DNA of 64,000 nt from Verrucolacustris sp044348085 (lineage in GTDB: Bacteria; Verrucomicrobiota; Verrucomicrobiia; Methylacidiphilales; Verrucolacustridaceae), in NCBI GenBank assembly GCA_044348085.1, contig JBIKTM010000009.1:1-64000 (forward strand), given 5' to 3'. Shown one piece after another: positions 1-8,425 of this stretch (positions are counted from its first letter, which is position 1; every line of letters starts with the position of its first letter). The position numbers and the translations under genes are program-made. The notes under the pieces are model-generated. The model searched no databases, was not told the DNA's origin, and saw nothing but the letters and a program-made list of their open reading frames with translations.

Positions 1-2120
1 TCCACATTAATCCATCCACCATTGGGATGAGGTAAGCGGCCACGGGCCTGTTGGAGCGAACCTGGAGCCAGGCAGTATTCAAAAGTGTCTGGTCCAAGAT
101 CCAGTCCTGGGCGGAGCCCAAGCAGGTAGCGGGACATCTGCCAGGTTGGGCAACCGCTCCATTGGTGGCAGTGGCTCCAGCGCGTGTCAAAGACTTCGGG
201 AAGCGTGGTCCGTCCATCTTTAAGGAGCCAGCCCCAGCAGGTTCGGTACTGGTCGAGCACGAAGTCGGTGCGTCCCCGTTCGAAAAAAAGTGGGAACACG
301 AAATGAGCGAAATAGGGAGTGATGAGACGCGCGTTAAAATTCAGCGGACTTTCATTTCGTGGCGCCTGAGGATTGTTCGGAAAACAATCCAAGAGATGGG
401 CGGCGAGATGGTCGAGGCAGGCGGTTTCGTCCTCGACGAGGCCGAGCATCATGGCGAGCGCTGCACTGTGGTAACCGACGGCGGCCCAGTTGCCGGAGTC
501 CAGTTTCCTGCGCAACCGCGCCCTCAGCATGATTTCCAGTGTCCCAGCGCGCTCGCGGTAGGACACGCCGTCGCGTCCGGTCTCCTCTGCCCATGCTGCC
601 ATTTCCCGCATGGCGTAAAGAAGAAGGAGGTTTGTGGCGGTGTCGGTGGGTTCCTCGGTGCGATATCCCCAGTCGACAAAAATCTGTCCGGCCTCGTTGC
701 GTAGCCCTTCTTCGCTGAGGAAAGGGTCTAGTGCTTGCATGTTCCGCACGGCAGCTGGCCAAAGTTCGTCGAGCAAACTGCGGTCGCCTGTACCGCGGTG
801 GTAATTCCGCACCGCCGCCACCCACAAGAAGGCGTAGGTGCTCATGTGGTAACACCCGCCGGGACACACCGCCGCGATCATGCCGTCTTCCCGCGCACAA
901 AGTGCGGCCTGTACGAGGGTGCGACGGCAAAGCAGCTGGTCGTGGAAAAGAACTGCGGAGTTTCCTATTCCGGTCGCTGCAGCGTCACCGGTCCATTGGC
1001 CGCGTTCGCGTGTGGGATTGTCGGTCAAAGCGTCTTCGGTGCAGGCGCGATGAGTCTCTGCGCCGGCTGCCCAGATTTTTTCCAATAGTGCATCGCCGCA
1101 CGCAAAAGATGCTTCCGTCGGTGCGTGATAGCAACGCTCGAGATACTTCACCTCCACCGGAACCGTATCGGATCCTGTACCGAGGACATGTACCTCAAGG
1201 AAACGTCCGCCTTTTGGCACCAGCGGGGTGAAGGTCTGCCGTCCGCCACGCGCGACGAAGCTGTCGAGGTTGCAAGAGAGGCCGGTGGAAAGGGTGATGA
1301 AGGGAGACACGTGGCCTCCGGTCAGAGCTTCGGCGTTGGCCATTTCAATGACCGCACCGGCTGGAGCATTGAGCGTGATCGACGGCCGCCCGAGACGGAC
1401 GCGTCCGAGGTCATATAGATACCAACGACCCTGCGCGGGCAGACTTTGGCAGATACGGTCACGCATGAAAAAGGCGTAGGCCGGTATGTCATCCGGCAAT
1501 CCGAACGTGGCGGCCAGAGGTCCTTCGGCCAACGGAGTTAATTCATGCGGGAAACATTGCACTGGTGACAATTTCGCTGCGACCGGCTCGGGCAGATCTG
1601 AGGCGCCGAGGATGGGTTCCTTCCACTCAGAGTCACCGAATGTGGTTTCGCGCCAGTGCTCCGGTTCGAGGCGGGTGTCACGGTGGTCGGACCAGCCTAA
1701 TTGCGGGTTGATTCGACGCGGGGGGGGTACGGCCATCCATGACACATTGGGGCTTTGCAATGTGAGTGGCAGGCCTTTCCAGGCGATGGGAACGTCGCGC
1801 TCCTTGTCGAGCAAGCGGCACCAAAGATAAGGCGGTGTGGCTTTGAGCATACGGGTAGTGACGCCGTCGTGGCGCGCATGCACGGCCAGCACATGATCAC
1901 CGGCGGGAAGATCTATCTGTTCGGTCTGGAACTCCGGCGCTTCGAGCGGATAACGAAACGGTCCTTCGAGCAGCCACTTTCCATCGATCCAAGCCTGGTA
2001 CCAAGAGGCGCCCACCATGCAAATGCGCACGCGACTATTTTTCTCGAGGCGAAACTGACCGCGGAAGAGTGCTTCACTACCCGGTTCGGCGGTTTGATTT
2101 ACCCAGAAGGAGTCTTTCAT
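1..2120 (-). CDS. GH78-like alpha-L-rhamnosidase family protein (partial, C-terminus off window)
   Basis: The minus-strand frame from an ATG at 2118-2120 stays open to base 1, giving at least 706 residues with the 3' end missing. The middle carries NPTRERGQWTGDA at about bases 970-1010, which matches the conserved (D/N)xPTRERxxWTGDA segment of family GH78 (alpha/alpha)6-barrel glycosidases. Further on it has WSHCHQWSGCPTW (bases about 140-180), the usual conserved C-terminal active-site wall segment. The N-terminal 250 residues look like beta-sandwich domains (WYQAWIDGKW, LPAGDHVLAVHARHDG). It starts 36 bp after the isomerase-like gene and is probably co-transcribed with it. I infer rhamnoside or related glycoside cleavage; the exact substrate cannot be read from sequence. 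There is no obvious signal peptide at the chosen start. Confidence 0.82.
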   Translation of the reverse strand, partial: MKDSFWVNQTAEPGSEALFRGQFRLEKNSRVRICMVGASWYQAWIDGKWLLEGPFRYPLEAPEFQTEQIDLPAGDHVLAVHARHDGVTTRMLKATPPYLWCRLLDKERDVPIAWKGLPLTLQSPNVSWMAVPPPRRINPQLGWSDHRDTRLEPEHWRETTFGDSEWKEPILGASDLPEPVAAKLSPVQCFPHELTPLAEGPLAATFGLPDDIPAYAFFMRDRICQSLPAQGRWYLYDLGRVRLGRPSITLNAPAGAVIEMANAEALTGGHVSPFITLSTGLSCNLDSFVARGGRQTFTPLVPKGGRFLEVHVLGTGSDTVPVEVKYLERCYHAPTEASFACGDALLEKIWAAGAETHRACTEDALTDNPTRERGQWTGDAAATGIGNSAVLFHDQLLCRRTLVQAALCAREDGMIAAVCPGGCYHMSTYAFLWVAAVRNYHRGTGDRSLLDELWPAAVRNMQALDPFLSEEGLRNEAGQIFVDWGYRTEEPTDTATNLLLLYAMREMAAWAEETGRDGVSYRERAGTLEIMLRARLRRKLDSGNWAAVGYHSAALAMMLGLVEDETACLDHLAAHLLDCFPNNPQAPRNESPLNFNARLITPYFAHFVFPLFFERGRTDFVLDQYRTCWGWLLKDGRTTLPEVFDTRWSHCHQWSGCPTWQMSRYLLGLRPGLDLGPDTFEYCLAPGSLQQARGRLPHPNGGWINV

Positions 2121-2156
2121 ACCCTTGATTCGTCTCGTTGGAGGAGGTGGCGGTAC

Positions 2157-3590
2157 TTAGCAGATTCGGACCACGTCCATCGAGAGCAGGGCGCCGAGCT
2201 TGGCAACCCTAGCGGAGATGTGGCCGACGCCGACCGCACAGTGATGGGCCGGACCTTGGGCGTTCCAGCGTTCGACGAAAGCCCGTGCACCTATGGAAAA
2301 GCGGTAACGACTGTTGGTGTTGCCGATCTCTAGGATGGGTCCGGGTACCGACTCGCCCTCGGCTACCAGAAGTTTCAGGGAGCCATCGGCATACTCCACC
2401 ACGGAGAGCAGGGTGACTGGTCCGTGACGGACACTCATCTCCACGGAGAGACCTTTACCGACCTTGCCGTGGTAGACCTCTAACGGGCGGACCTTGGTTT
2501 TGCCTGAGGCGATCTTGATGTGGCCGGGGCCGTCATGGCCCATCAGGACCACGTCGTCATCGAAATCCATCGCGTAGTACTCTGTAAAGGAGCCTCCGGT
2601 GCCGAAGGTGTCCATGATTTTCATGGCCTGGGCATTTTTGACCTCATATTCGCCGGCCACCGGGATGCCACGGGCAGTGAGCAGGGAGTTACCCAGAATT
2701 ACAGAGCTCATCACATCCTCGTGCTCCTCGTTTCCAGTGCCCATGTGGTAGTAGGCGAGGGATCCGAGTTTTTTGGCGGCAACCAACTTATCCAGGGCGA
2801 CGGCGGTACGTGCGGCCCGATCCAGCTCGGCAGCGGAACAATCTTTCTGGATGTCGAACTCCTTGCGGAACTCGGCCAGCTTAGCCTCGGTCTCGGCGGG
2901 TTTTACTCCGCGACGCAAGGCGGCCAACTCCTCCACCTCGACGATCTCGAGGTGGCCCCCGAAGTAGGCGACCTGCCGAGTGGTGTCGGTATGGATGTCG
3001 AGCATACCGTTGTAGTAGTGACCCATTAGTCCTAGCCGGTTGTGGGACATCACGTGAGCCACGCGGGCTGCTTCGATCCAGTCATCGATTTCCTGCCAGG
3101 CCGGGTCGCCGGACTGGAGAGTGCCGGTGACTTGGTGGAAGCCGATGCGGGTACGGTTGAAGGCATTGGCGATCTCTGGGACAGGGCAGGCGCCGCAGTG
3201 GGCCAGCCATTCACCGGTCATCTTTGTCCGGTCGCCCATTTTGTTAAAAGTCTTGTAGTCCATGGCCGCAACCGGTTGGAGGTTCAGGATGATCACCGGC
3301 ACCTTGGCCCGCTGGACCACGGGCAGGACGGTGGAGCTCAGGGCATAGGTGGTGACGTGGAGGAAGATGATGTCCACGTCCGCCCGCCTCATGGCATGAC
3401 CGGCCTCCATGGCTTTTTCCGGGGAATCGATGAGGCCGAGGTTACAAACCTCCACTCCGGGCCGGGCGATCTTGTCGGCCACTTGGCTGAGATAGCCTTC
3501 CAGCCTTGGTTTTAATCCTTCAAACTGGGGCCAGTAGGCCTCTAGGCCGATACCAAACAAGCCGACGCGAAGCGGATGAGAAGATTTCAT
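2157..3590 (-). CDS. L-arabinose/L-fucose isomerase-like sugar isomerase
   Basis: A 477-residue protein beginning MKSSHPLRVGLFGIGLEAYW, the N-terminus typical of the AraA/FucI-like ketol isomerases annotated as arabinose isomerase family. Mid-protein and C-terminal features are the acidic metal-site segments (AVALDKLVAAKKLGSLAYY, EYEVKNAQAMKIMDTFGTGG) and MGHDGPGHIKIASGK with its conserved His. Such enzymes interconvert an aldose and a ketose (L-arabinose to L-ribulose or L-fucose to L-fuculose) with Mn2+. It lies just upstream of the GH78-like gene in the same direction, so the pair probably releases and then isomerises a deoxy- or pentose sugar. Substrate is inferred only. Length fits the family. 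The start ATG at 3588-3590 is the natural one for the conserved N-terminus. Confidence 0.8.
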   Translation of the reverse strand: MKSSHPLRVGLFGIGLEAYWPQFEGLKPRLEGYLSQVADKIARPGVEVCNLGLIDSPEKAMEAGHAMRRADVDIIFLHVTTYALSSTVLPVVQRAKVPVIILNLQPVAAMDYKTFNKMGDRTKMTGEWLAHCGACPVPEIANAFNRTRIGFHQVTGTLQSGDPAWQEIDDWIEAARVAHVMSHNRLGLMGHYYNGMLDIHTDTTRQVAYFGGHLEIVEVEELAALRRGVKPAETEAKLAEFRKEFDIQKDCSAAELDRAARTAVALDKLVAAKKLGSLAYYHMGTGNEEHEDVMSSVILGNSLLTARGIPVAGEYEVKNAQAMKIMDTFGTGGSFTEYYAMDFDDDVVLMGHDGPGHIKIASGKTKVRPLEVYHGKVGKGLSVEMSVRHGPVTLLSVVEYADGSLKLLVAEGESVPGPILEIGNTNSRYRFSIGARAFVERWNAQGPAHHCAVGVGHISARVAKLGALLSMDVVRIC

Positions 3591-3862
3591 AGATTATCTT
3601 TGGCTAAGGCTTGCCATTGGGCAACGAAAACAGTGCCCGCAGCAGGGCATAAACCGATGTATGGTTTTGGCAAAATCGTCTTCCATTCTGGCAGAATAGG
3701 ACTTATGTCAAAACTTCGTCAGGTAATTTCAAGAAAATCCTACAAGGCGTTCATATTTATGCGGGGGCGGACGTTTTCTGGACCGGACAGAATTAATCCA
3801 AGCAGACTTACGAGTCTAAGATTGAGTGCGTAGAAGGAGATCCGAATCGATTCCCTAAATGA
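3591..3862. other. Intergenic region upstream of the isomerase operon
   Basis: About 270 bp between the isomerase start and the 3' end of the small exported protein gene. It should hold the leftward promoter of the isomerase/glycosidase operon. I see AT-rich stretches but no promoter, operator or terminator that I can assign with confidence. A plus-strand open frame across it (from about 3576) has no recognisable protein features. Confidence 0.5.
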
Positions 3863-4168
3863 CTACTGAACACTCCACGTGTAGCCCACGACACCGTACT
3901 TGTGGGAATCGGTTAACATACCAAAAGTGATGTCGACGGTATTATAAGTATCCATTCCTTCCCCAAACTTCTTTGAGCTCCAGTTACCCGAATAGCGCCA
4001 AAGGTGAGGGGTGATGACTTCATCCGGGTCGCGCCCCATATACATTTTCACCTCTTCTTTGGACATACAGTTGGTGTCTGATTCGAACCGCATCTTCTCA
4101 TTGGCAGGCTCCGCAAGGAGCGTGACGCAGGTGAGCAAAATCGATAAAAAAAGCAGGTGAGGTTTCAT
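3863..4168 (-). CDS. Small exported protein, possibly BamE/SmpA-like fold
   Basis: Start placed at the ATG at 4166-4168 because it yields a good signal peptide (MKPHLLFLSILLTCVTLLA, cleavage near AEP); the frame is open further upstream but without signal features. The product has 101 residues. The mature part contains MSKEEVKMYMGRDPDEV followed by WRYSGNW, resembling the pattern 'threshold helix, G-x-P-D-E-V, W-x-Y' of SmpA/OmlA (BamE-like) domains. That assignment is tentative. An AGGA lies 12 nt before the ATG. Its 5' end overlaps by 12 nt the GTG proposed for the divergent porin gene, so at least one of the two starts may be misplaced. Confidence 0.6.
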   Translation of the reverse strand: MKPHLLFLSILLTCVTLLAEPANEKMRFESDTNCMSKEEVKMYMGRDPDEVITPHLWRYSGNWSSKKFGEGMDTYNTVDITFGMLTDSHKYGVVGYTWSVQ

Positions 4169-5449
4169 GTAGAAAATCCTAAAAGGTTTCTCCAACTCGT
4201 CCAGCCCTGCCTTATCCTTGGAATATTCTGGGTTAATTTGGGGTTGGGGCAAGTTCCCCAACGAGAGGAGGATGTCGCTCCCGAGCGGGAAATGATGGAG
4301 CAGCAGGCGTCCGAGGCCACCCGAGGGGCTATGGACAAAGCGCTTGTTCTTACTGGATATGTGGACGCGACTTATATGTACAATTTTGGGCCCGGGACGG
4401 CGACCAGCGCCATCGATTTTGCCAACGATACGATTCCCAAAGGTGACTTAAATCTCAGCGCGCTCTGGCTCAGACTGGAAAAACCTTTAAGCCGTGGAAA
4501 TTCGGTTGAAGCGGGATTCCAAGCAGGGTTTATGTTGGGGGAGGATGCCACCCTCTATGCGGCAGCGGGGACTGCGAATCAGCCAAGCGGTCCTGACAGC
4601 AACGCCCTGTACGTGGGCGAGGCCTTTGCCAAGTTCTGGGTTCCAGAGGCGCAGATGGAGATGTGGGTCGGGAAATTTCAGTCGGATATTGGTTACGAGA
4701 CGATCTGGAGGCCTGATAATCCCTGCATCACCTTTGGCATCGCAGACGCATTCATGCCGCAGGATAACACCGGGTTTCTGGCGATCTTTGCCCCTGATCC
4801 GCTTTTCGATGTGGGGGTAGGGCTAGGCAACTGTTCGGGCGAAAGTAACGATCTCGCCAGTTTTGGGGCTGGGGACGAGGCAGCGATCTTTAGTTACCTG
4901 ATCCTAAGAAATCCTAAGGACAACGCTAGGTTGCAACCTGGTTTTTATGCAACCCCGTGGGGAACCCATGGGTCGAATGCACGAGTCGCTCTCGACCAAA
5001 ACTCCTACTATGCATGGAATCTGATTGGGGACTGGTCCCCTCTTTTTGCGGAGGATTGTTGGAAATTGACATTCAATGTCACGGGGGGCTCTGGGACGGG
5101 ACAGGCGGAGGTAGAGGCACCCACCACTTATGTAACTACGGCTCTTTACTCTACATGGACTCTTATGGATCCGGTGACGTTAACGGGGCGGGCTGAGTAT
5201 GTGCACACGAGCAACTATGTCTTGCCCATAAGCACTCGCCGTAGTGGAGGAGACTTCTACGACTACACGCTAACGCTGGCGGTGAAAATCACAGAGGAAC
5301 TAGTTTGGCGGGGAGAAGGTAGGTTCGCCTGGGGGGCAGGAACAACGGCTTCGGTAAACTCCACCGAAACAAGCCTGCAGCAGGATCTCTACGCACCCGC
5401 CTCGAATTCGCTTTGGACTTTGGCTACAGAAGTTTACTACCGCTTTTAA
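4157..5449 (+). CDS. Outer-membrane beta-barrel porin, BBP2/OmpL-like
   Basis: A 430-residue protein with a signal-like hydrophobic N-terminus (LVQPCLILGIFWVNLGLGQ) followed by an acidic stretch and then alternating amphipathic strands beginning LVLTGYVDATYMYNFG, a motif typical of putative beta-barrel porin-2 proteins. It ends EVYYRF; a C-terminal aromatic residue is the usual BAM recognition signal. The only in-frame start that keeps the leader is GTG at 4157; a stop lies just upstream (4145-4147). No strong ribosome site is visible. It converges on the heptosyltransferase gene and overlaps its end by 4 nt. I infer passive uptake of small solutes; the substrate is unknown. Confidence 0.75.
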   Translation: MRFHVENPKRFLQLVQPCLILGIFWVNLGLGQVPQREEDVAPEREMMEQQASEATRGAMDKALVLTGYVDATYMYNFGPGTATSAIDFANDTIPKGDLNLSALWLRLEKPLSRGNSVEAGFQAGFMLGEDATLYAAAGTANQPSGPDSNALYVGEAFAKFWVPEAQMEMWVGKFQSDIGYETIWRPDNPCITFGIADAFMPQDNTGFLAIFAPDPLFDVGVGLGNCSGESNDLASFGAGDEAAIFSYLILRNPKDNARLQPGFYATPWGTHGSNARVALDQNSYYAWNLIGDWSPLFAEDCWKLTFNVTGGSGTGQAEVEAPTTYVTTALYSTWTLMDPVTLTGRAEYVHTSNYVLPISTRRSGGDFYDYTLTLAVKITEELVWRGEGRFAWGAGTTASVNSTETSLQQDLYAPASNSLWTLATEVYYRF

Positions 5450-6471
5450 ACGGACTCTTTTTTCCAGATCTCCACCTTGGCCAGGACATCCTCGACTGTG
5501 ATTCGACTCATTCGACCCTTTCGGTGTTGAAAGGTTATCTTCGGCTCTTCTCCGGCATTATGGAATGCATCGATCAGGAGACGGAAATCTTGGCGCCAAG
5601 GTCCGACCCGTGCCGGGCTGTTATATCCATAAAGGCCGATAACAGGTTTGCCGAGTGCGCCGGCGAGATGCAGGGGGCCGGTATCGGGCGAGATCACAAG
5701 GTCGCACCCATCAAGAATGGCGACGAGACGACGAAGACCACAACCCAGTGCTTCATTGGGGGGATGACAACACTCCTGAAGCATTTTTTTTCCCAAGGCA
5801 GTTTCCCGCGGTGAGTTGGCTCCGACAAGTACGGTGTGTAATCCGAACTGTTCGTGCAAAGCATCGTTGAGTCGGACCCAAGAGTCGGGAATCCAATCCT
5901 TTTTTGGATTGCTGGTGCCTGCAACAAGGGCGACTCGTGGAGAGGGGAAGTGACGAAAGAAGTGGGTTTGCCACTCCTGCTCTGATGGCCACGGCCCCAG
6001 ATTCCACTCGATCGGTTCGCGGGGAATTTCCAAATAGTCGAGAAATTCAAGAAAGTGTTCTTGAACGTGTTGGATGGGGCGCTTGGGGAGATGGTGGTTA
6101 TTGGCGAGCCAGTTGAACTCGCGAGCGCGACTGGGATCGAGTCCAATTTTAATAGGAGCACGGCAGAGCGCGGTGAGAAGGGTGGCTTTGAAATAGCATT
6201 GGAGATCGAGCACTACGTCGAAGGGTCGATCCGCCAGTTCCATGGCCATTTTGACGAACCCTGCGAGACCTGCTTTTCGTTGAAAAAGCAGAATTTCATC
6301 TACCGCAGGATGTCCTTGGATTAAGGCAGCACCTGCTTCTTGTAGAAGCCAGGTGATATGGGATTGGGGACGATGCCTCTTAATCGCGTTGACGATGGGA
6401 AGGGCGTGGGTGACATCGCCCACTGCGCTGAGGAGAACGATACAGATTCGTGGGTTGGAGGAGAGTTTCAT
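5446..6471 (-). CDS. ADP-heptose:LPS heptosyltransferase family protein (GT9)
   Basis: A 341-residue GT-B fold glycosyltransferase. N-terminal ICIVLLSAVGDVTHALPIV and C-terminal DLVISPDTGPLHLAGALGKP with IGLYGYNSPARVGPW are the donor-binding signatures of heptosyltransferases (WaaC/WaaF/WaaQ family). These enzymes extend the LPS inner core at the cytoplasmic face. The start at 6471 makes an ATGA overlap with the stop of the upstream Kdo-kinase gene; an ATG 24 nt earlier (6495) would give MAGTLSLL as an extension. Position after a Kdo kinase-like gene supports a role in inner-core assembly. Which heptose or other sugar is added cannot be told. Confidence 0.85.
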   Translation of the reverse strand: MKLSSNPRICIVLLSAVGDVTHALPIVNAIKRHRPQSHITWLLQEAGAALIQGHPAVDEILLFQRKAGLAGFVKMAMELADRPFDVVLDLQCYFKATLLTALCRAPIKIGLDPSRAREFNWLANNHHLPKRPIQHVQEHFLEFLDYLEIPREPIEWNLGPWPSEQEWQTHFFRHFPSPRVALVAGTSNPKKDWIPDSWVRLNDALHEQFGLHTVLVGANSPRETALGKKMLQECCHPPNEALGCGLRRLVAILDGCDLVISPDTGPLHLAGALGKPVIGLYGYNSPARVGPWRQDFRLLIDAFHNAGEEPKITFQHRKGRMSRITVEDVLAKVEIWKKESV

Positions 6472-7229
6472 GAGGAGGGAAAGAGTTCCCGCCATAGAGA
6501 GGGAACTTCCGTTTCAGTAAAGCCGAGTGCACCGAGTTTCGCTAATTTCAGAAGAGAGCGGAGGAGGCGATTGCGGTTGGCGGTGTCGACCTGAGATGGG
6601 TTTTGGGGTTCGACCTGAATGGCGTCGACATCCAGAAGCCAGGCTTGGTTGGGGGATTGGGTGAGGAGAATGTTCCGTGCGTTGCAATCAGGATGCAGGA
6701 TCCCGTTTTGGCAGCATTTGTGAAACAACTTACGAATTGAGGAGAAAGCCCGGGTCCGGGCGGGGGAAGATGGGCGAGTGGAGAGGAATGAGGCGAGATC
6801 AAGGCTGTTGGGGATGTAGGAGGTTACGATGTCGATACGCCATTGGGAACCTGCAGGATAAAAGAGGGCAGCTTGGATAAGGGGGGTAGGGATCTTTTTT
6901 GTGGAAAGAAGAGAGCTGCGTTCGATCTCCTTGAGAGCGCGAGTGGTGTTTGTGTATAGATCTTTTGAAAACTTACCCCACAGCCCGCCATGAACGCATG
7001 GGCGAACGACTAGTTGAGTGGTGGTGGTGATGGGGAAAAGAACTACGGGTGCGCGACCTTTGAAAAGGCGGTGTTGGGGGTGGCGACGTGCAGCCTGACG
7101 TAGGGGGGCTTGGGGATTAATTTTTTTCCAGGAGGAGAGGAGGGGATTGTGGATCGAGGGGCGAATCCAAGCTGGGCCTGTGGGAAGGGTGTGAAATTGA
7201 AACCCTTTGGGGCAGGAGAGGGGGGTCAC
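6468..7229 (-). CDS. 3-deoxy-D-manno-octulosonic acid kinase-like (KdkA/WaaP family)
   Basis: A 253-residue protein of the lipopolysaccharide kinase family (WaaP/KdkA), which phosphorylates Kdo or heptose of the LPS core. Visible features are the N-terminal FQFHTLPTGPAW segment, the central RPCVHGGLWGKF, the catalytic-loop motif LHPDCNARNILL (Asp and Asn of the kinase HxDxNxxN) and the metal-binding LLDVDAIQ. I chose GTG at 7227-7229 because it forms a GTGA overlap with the upstream gene and gives the expected length. The frame is open 400 nt further upstream, but that part is only the shadow of the neighbouring gene. It overlaps the heptosyltransferase start as ATGA, so all are translationally coupled. 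Confidence 0.75.
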   Translation of the reverse strand: MTPLSCPKGFQFHTLPTGPAWIRPSIHNPLLSSWKKINPQAPLRQAARRHPQHRLFKGRAPVVLFPITTTTQLVVRPCVHGGLWGKFSKDLYTNTTRALKEIERSSLLSTKKIPTPLIQAALFYPAGSQWRIDIVTSYIPNSLDLASFLSTRPSSPARTRAFSSIRKLFHKCCQNGILHPDCNARNILLTQSPNQAWLLDVDAIQVEPQNPSQVDTANRNRLLRSLLKLAKLGALGFTETEVPSLWRELFPSS

Positions 7230-7684
7230 GGTTGGAAAGGAGGAATGGGGAAAGGTGCGGGATCTCCCGTGCGCATGCCTTGAGCTAAGGTGGGATTCAT
7301 TTTTCCTGCAACGCTCTCCCAGGTTTGGAGGAGATAGTTCAAGGGGGCGCGTGTAGTTTCGGTGGGCAGATCGGAACAGTCGATCGCACGGCGAAGGGCA
7401 TCTCGGGCAGAGACCCCATCGGTTTGCAAAGAGTAGAGGGCTGCGAGGGCTTTGTTTCTGGTGCGGGCACCTTGGGAGCCGGAGAGGTTTTTTGGGTCTA
7501 GTGCAGGTACGATTTGCTGAAGATGGTCTTCGATCCGGCGCTGCCGACGAGCCAGCTCTGCCTGTTGCTGGATTCGGCGTTGGGCTTGGGCATCCATGTT
7601 CGCTTGGACGGGAACAACTTGAGTCCAAGCGGGTGAGCCTGACAGGAGACCCGAAATGAGGAGAGTGAAGAGGGCCGACCGCAC
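7226..7684 (-). CDS. Exported protein of unknown function
   Basis: A 152-residue protein. The chosen GTG at 7682-7684 lies 1 nt after the stop of the preceding gene and gives a clear signal peptide (residues 1-22, RSALFTLLISGLLSGSPAWTQ); an ATG at 7732 would bury it behind 16 extra residues. The mature part starts with a Gln/Arg-rich likely coiled coil (MDAQAQRRIQQQAELARRQRR) and continues as a helical region with QTDGVSARDALRRAIDCSD, ending Pro-rich. I recognise no domain. It is the second gene of a four-gene leftward operon with LPS-core enzymes, suggesting an envelope role. Confidence 0.7.
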   Translation of the reverse strand: MRSALFTLLISGLLSGSPAWTQVVPVQANMDAQAQRRIQQQAELARRQRRIEDHLQQIVPALDPKNLSGSQGARTRNKALAALYSLQTDGVSARDALRRAIDCSDLPTETTRAPLNYLLQTWESVAGKMNPTLAQGMRTGDPAPFPIPPFQP

Positions 7685-7685
7685 G

Positions 7686-8090
7686 TTACGGCTGGAGTAG
7701 AATAATTTCGTAGCGGATATCGATGCCATCAAGACGTTCGTCCTGGGTGTTATCGAAGTTGGCCCGCATGGAGTTTTGAATCGTGTTCACGATGGCGGCG
7801 TTGCCTTTGCGGGCAAGAACACCGCGTGCGATTTTGTTTTCGGCCGCAGGAAACCCCCTTTGGCGTTCCAGTTTGTCGAATCCAAGGGTGCGGTACGCTT
7901 TTTTCGGCTTACCCTTTTTCCAAATTTGGATTCCTTGTGCAATGATGATCTCTTCATCGGACGGGGCAGCGACAGGGGCGTTGGTGGGTGCGGGGGGAGG
8001 GGTAGCAGGGAGACGGCCGGCTGGGTTGGTATCCTGCGCTTGGCAAAATGGTATCCAGAGGGTGAAGAGGGCAAGGAGGAGGTAATTCAT
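7686..8090 (-). CDS. Exported protein of unknown function
   Basis: A 134-residue protein. The ATG at 8088-8090 begins a signal peptide (MNYLLLALFTLWIPFCQAQ) followed by a Pro/Ala-rich linker and a small domain with EEIIIAQGIQIWKKGKPKKA and IDIRYEIILLQP. No family recognised. The open frame extends upstream past 8090, but those residues have no signal or conserved character. It is the first gene of the leftward operon that ends with the Kdo kinase and heptosyltransferase, and is divergent from the small membrane protein at 8162. Confidence 0.65.
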   Translation of the reverse strand: MNYLLLALFTLWIPFCQAQDTNPAGRLPATPPPAPTNAPVAAPSDEEIIIAQGIQIWKKGKPKKAYRTLGFDKLERQRGFPAAENKIARGVLARKGNAAIVNTIQNSMRANFDNTQDERLDGIDIRYEIILLQP

Positions 8091-8161
8091 ACTGCTATGG
8101 TAGATAGGAGATGAGTGAAATCGAGTCGTGATTTTTGTCGATTCGGAGGTAAGCCAAGTAA

Positions 8162-8419
8162 ATGAAACACAAACAATTGACCCTAAAAACGGATCCGATA
8201 ACGAAACTTCTCCTCGCTCTGGTTGCGGCGGGGCTTTGGTGGCATGCATTTGCTCCCTGGGTTTCGACCTCGGCTCATGCAGATGGAGTAACAAAAGTGG
8301 ATGTGGTTTCGTTGGCTGGAGAAAAGATTCAAATGACCAGTCAGGAGGACCTTAACCAGTCAGAGCCGAGCTCTGTCAAAAGGAGAGGGCTGCCCGTTTG
8401 TAACGTTAACACCCGGTAA
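8162..8419 (+). CDS. Small single-span membrane or exported protein, unknown
   Basis: An 85-residue protein with a positively charged start (MKHKQLTLKTDPITK), one hydrophobic segment at about residues 16-36 (LLLALVAAGLWWHAFAPWV), then a polar tail with KVDVVSLAGEKI. A GGAGGT site lies 11 nt before the ATG. It may be anchored with the tail outside, or be exported. No family is certain. It stands alone, divergent from the LPS-core operon, and converges on the gene at 8426. Confidence 0.55.
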   Translation: MKHKQLTLKTDPITKLLLALVAAGLWWHAFAPWVSTSAHADGVTKVDVVSLAGEKIQMTSQEDLNQSEPSSVKRRGLPVCNVNTR

Positions 8420-8425
8420 ATAGGT

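Noticed and set aside
51..704. A 217-residue plus-strand open frame
   Set aside because: Antisense to the GH78-like gene, without domain features or a ribosome site.
352..930. A 192-residue minus-strand open frame
   Set aside because: It is Arg/Pro-rich out-of-frame sequence within the GH78-like gene, whose own minus-strand frame carries clear family motifs.
3576..3833. An 85-residue plus-strand open frame in the gap upstream of the isomerase
   Set aside because: No ribosome site, no recognisable features; it starts inside the divergent gene.
7230..7628. N-terminal extension of the Kdo kinase-like gene (386-residue frame)
   Set aside because: The extra 133 residues are Pro/Ser/Arg-rich and lie over the neighbouring exported protein gene; the GTGA junction gives a normal length.
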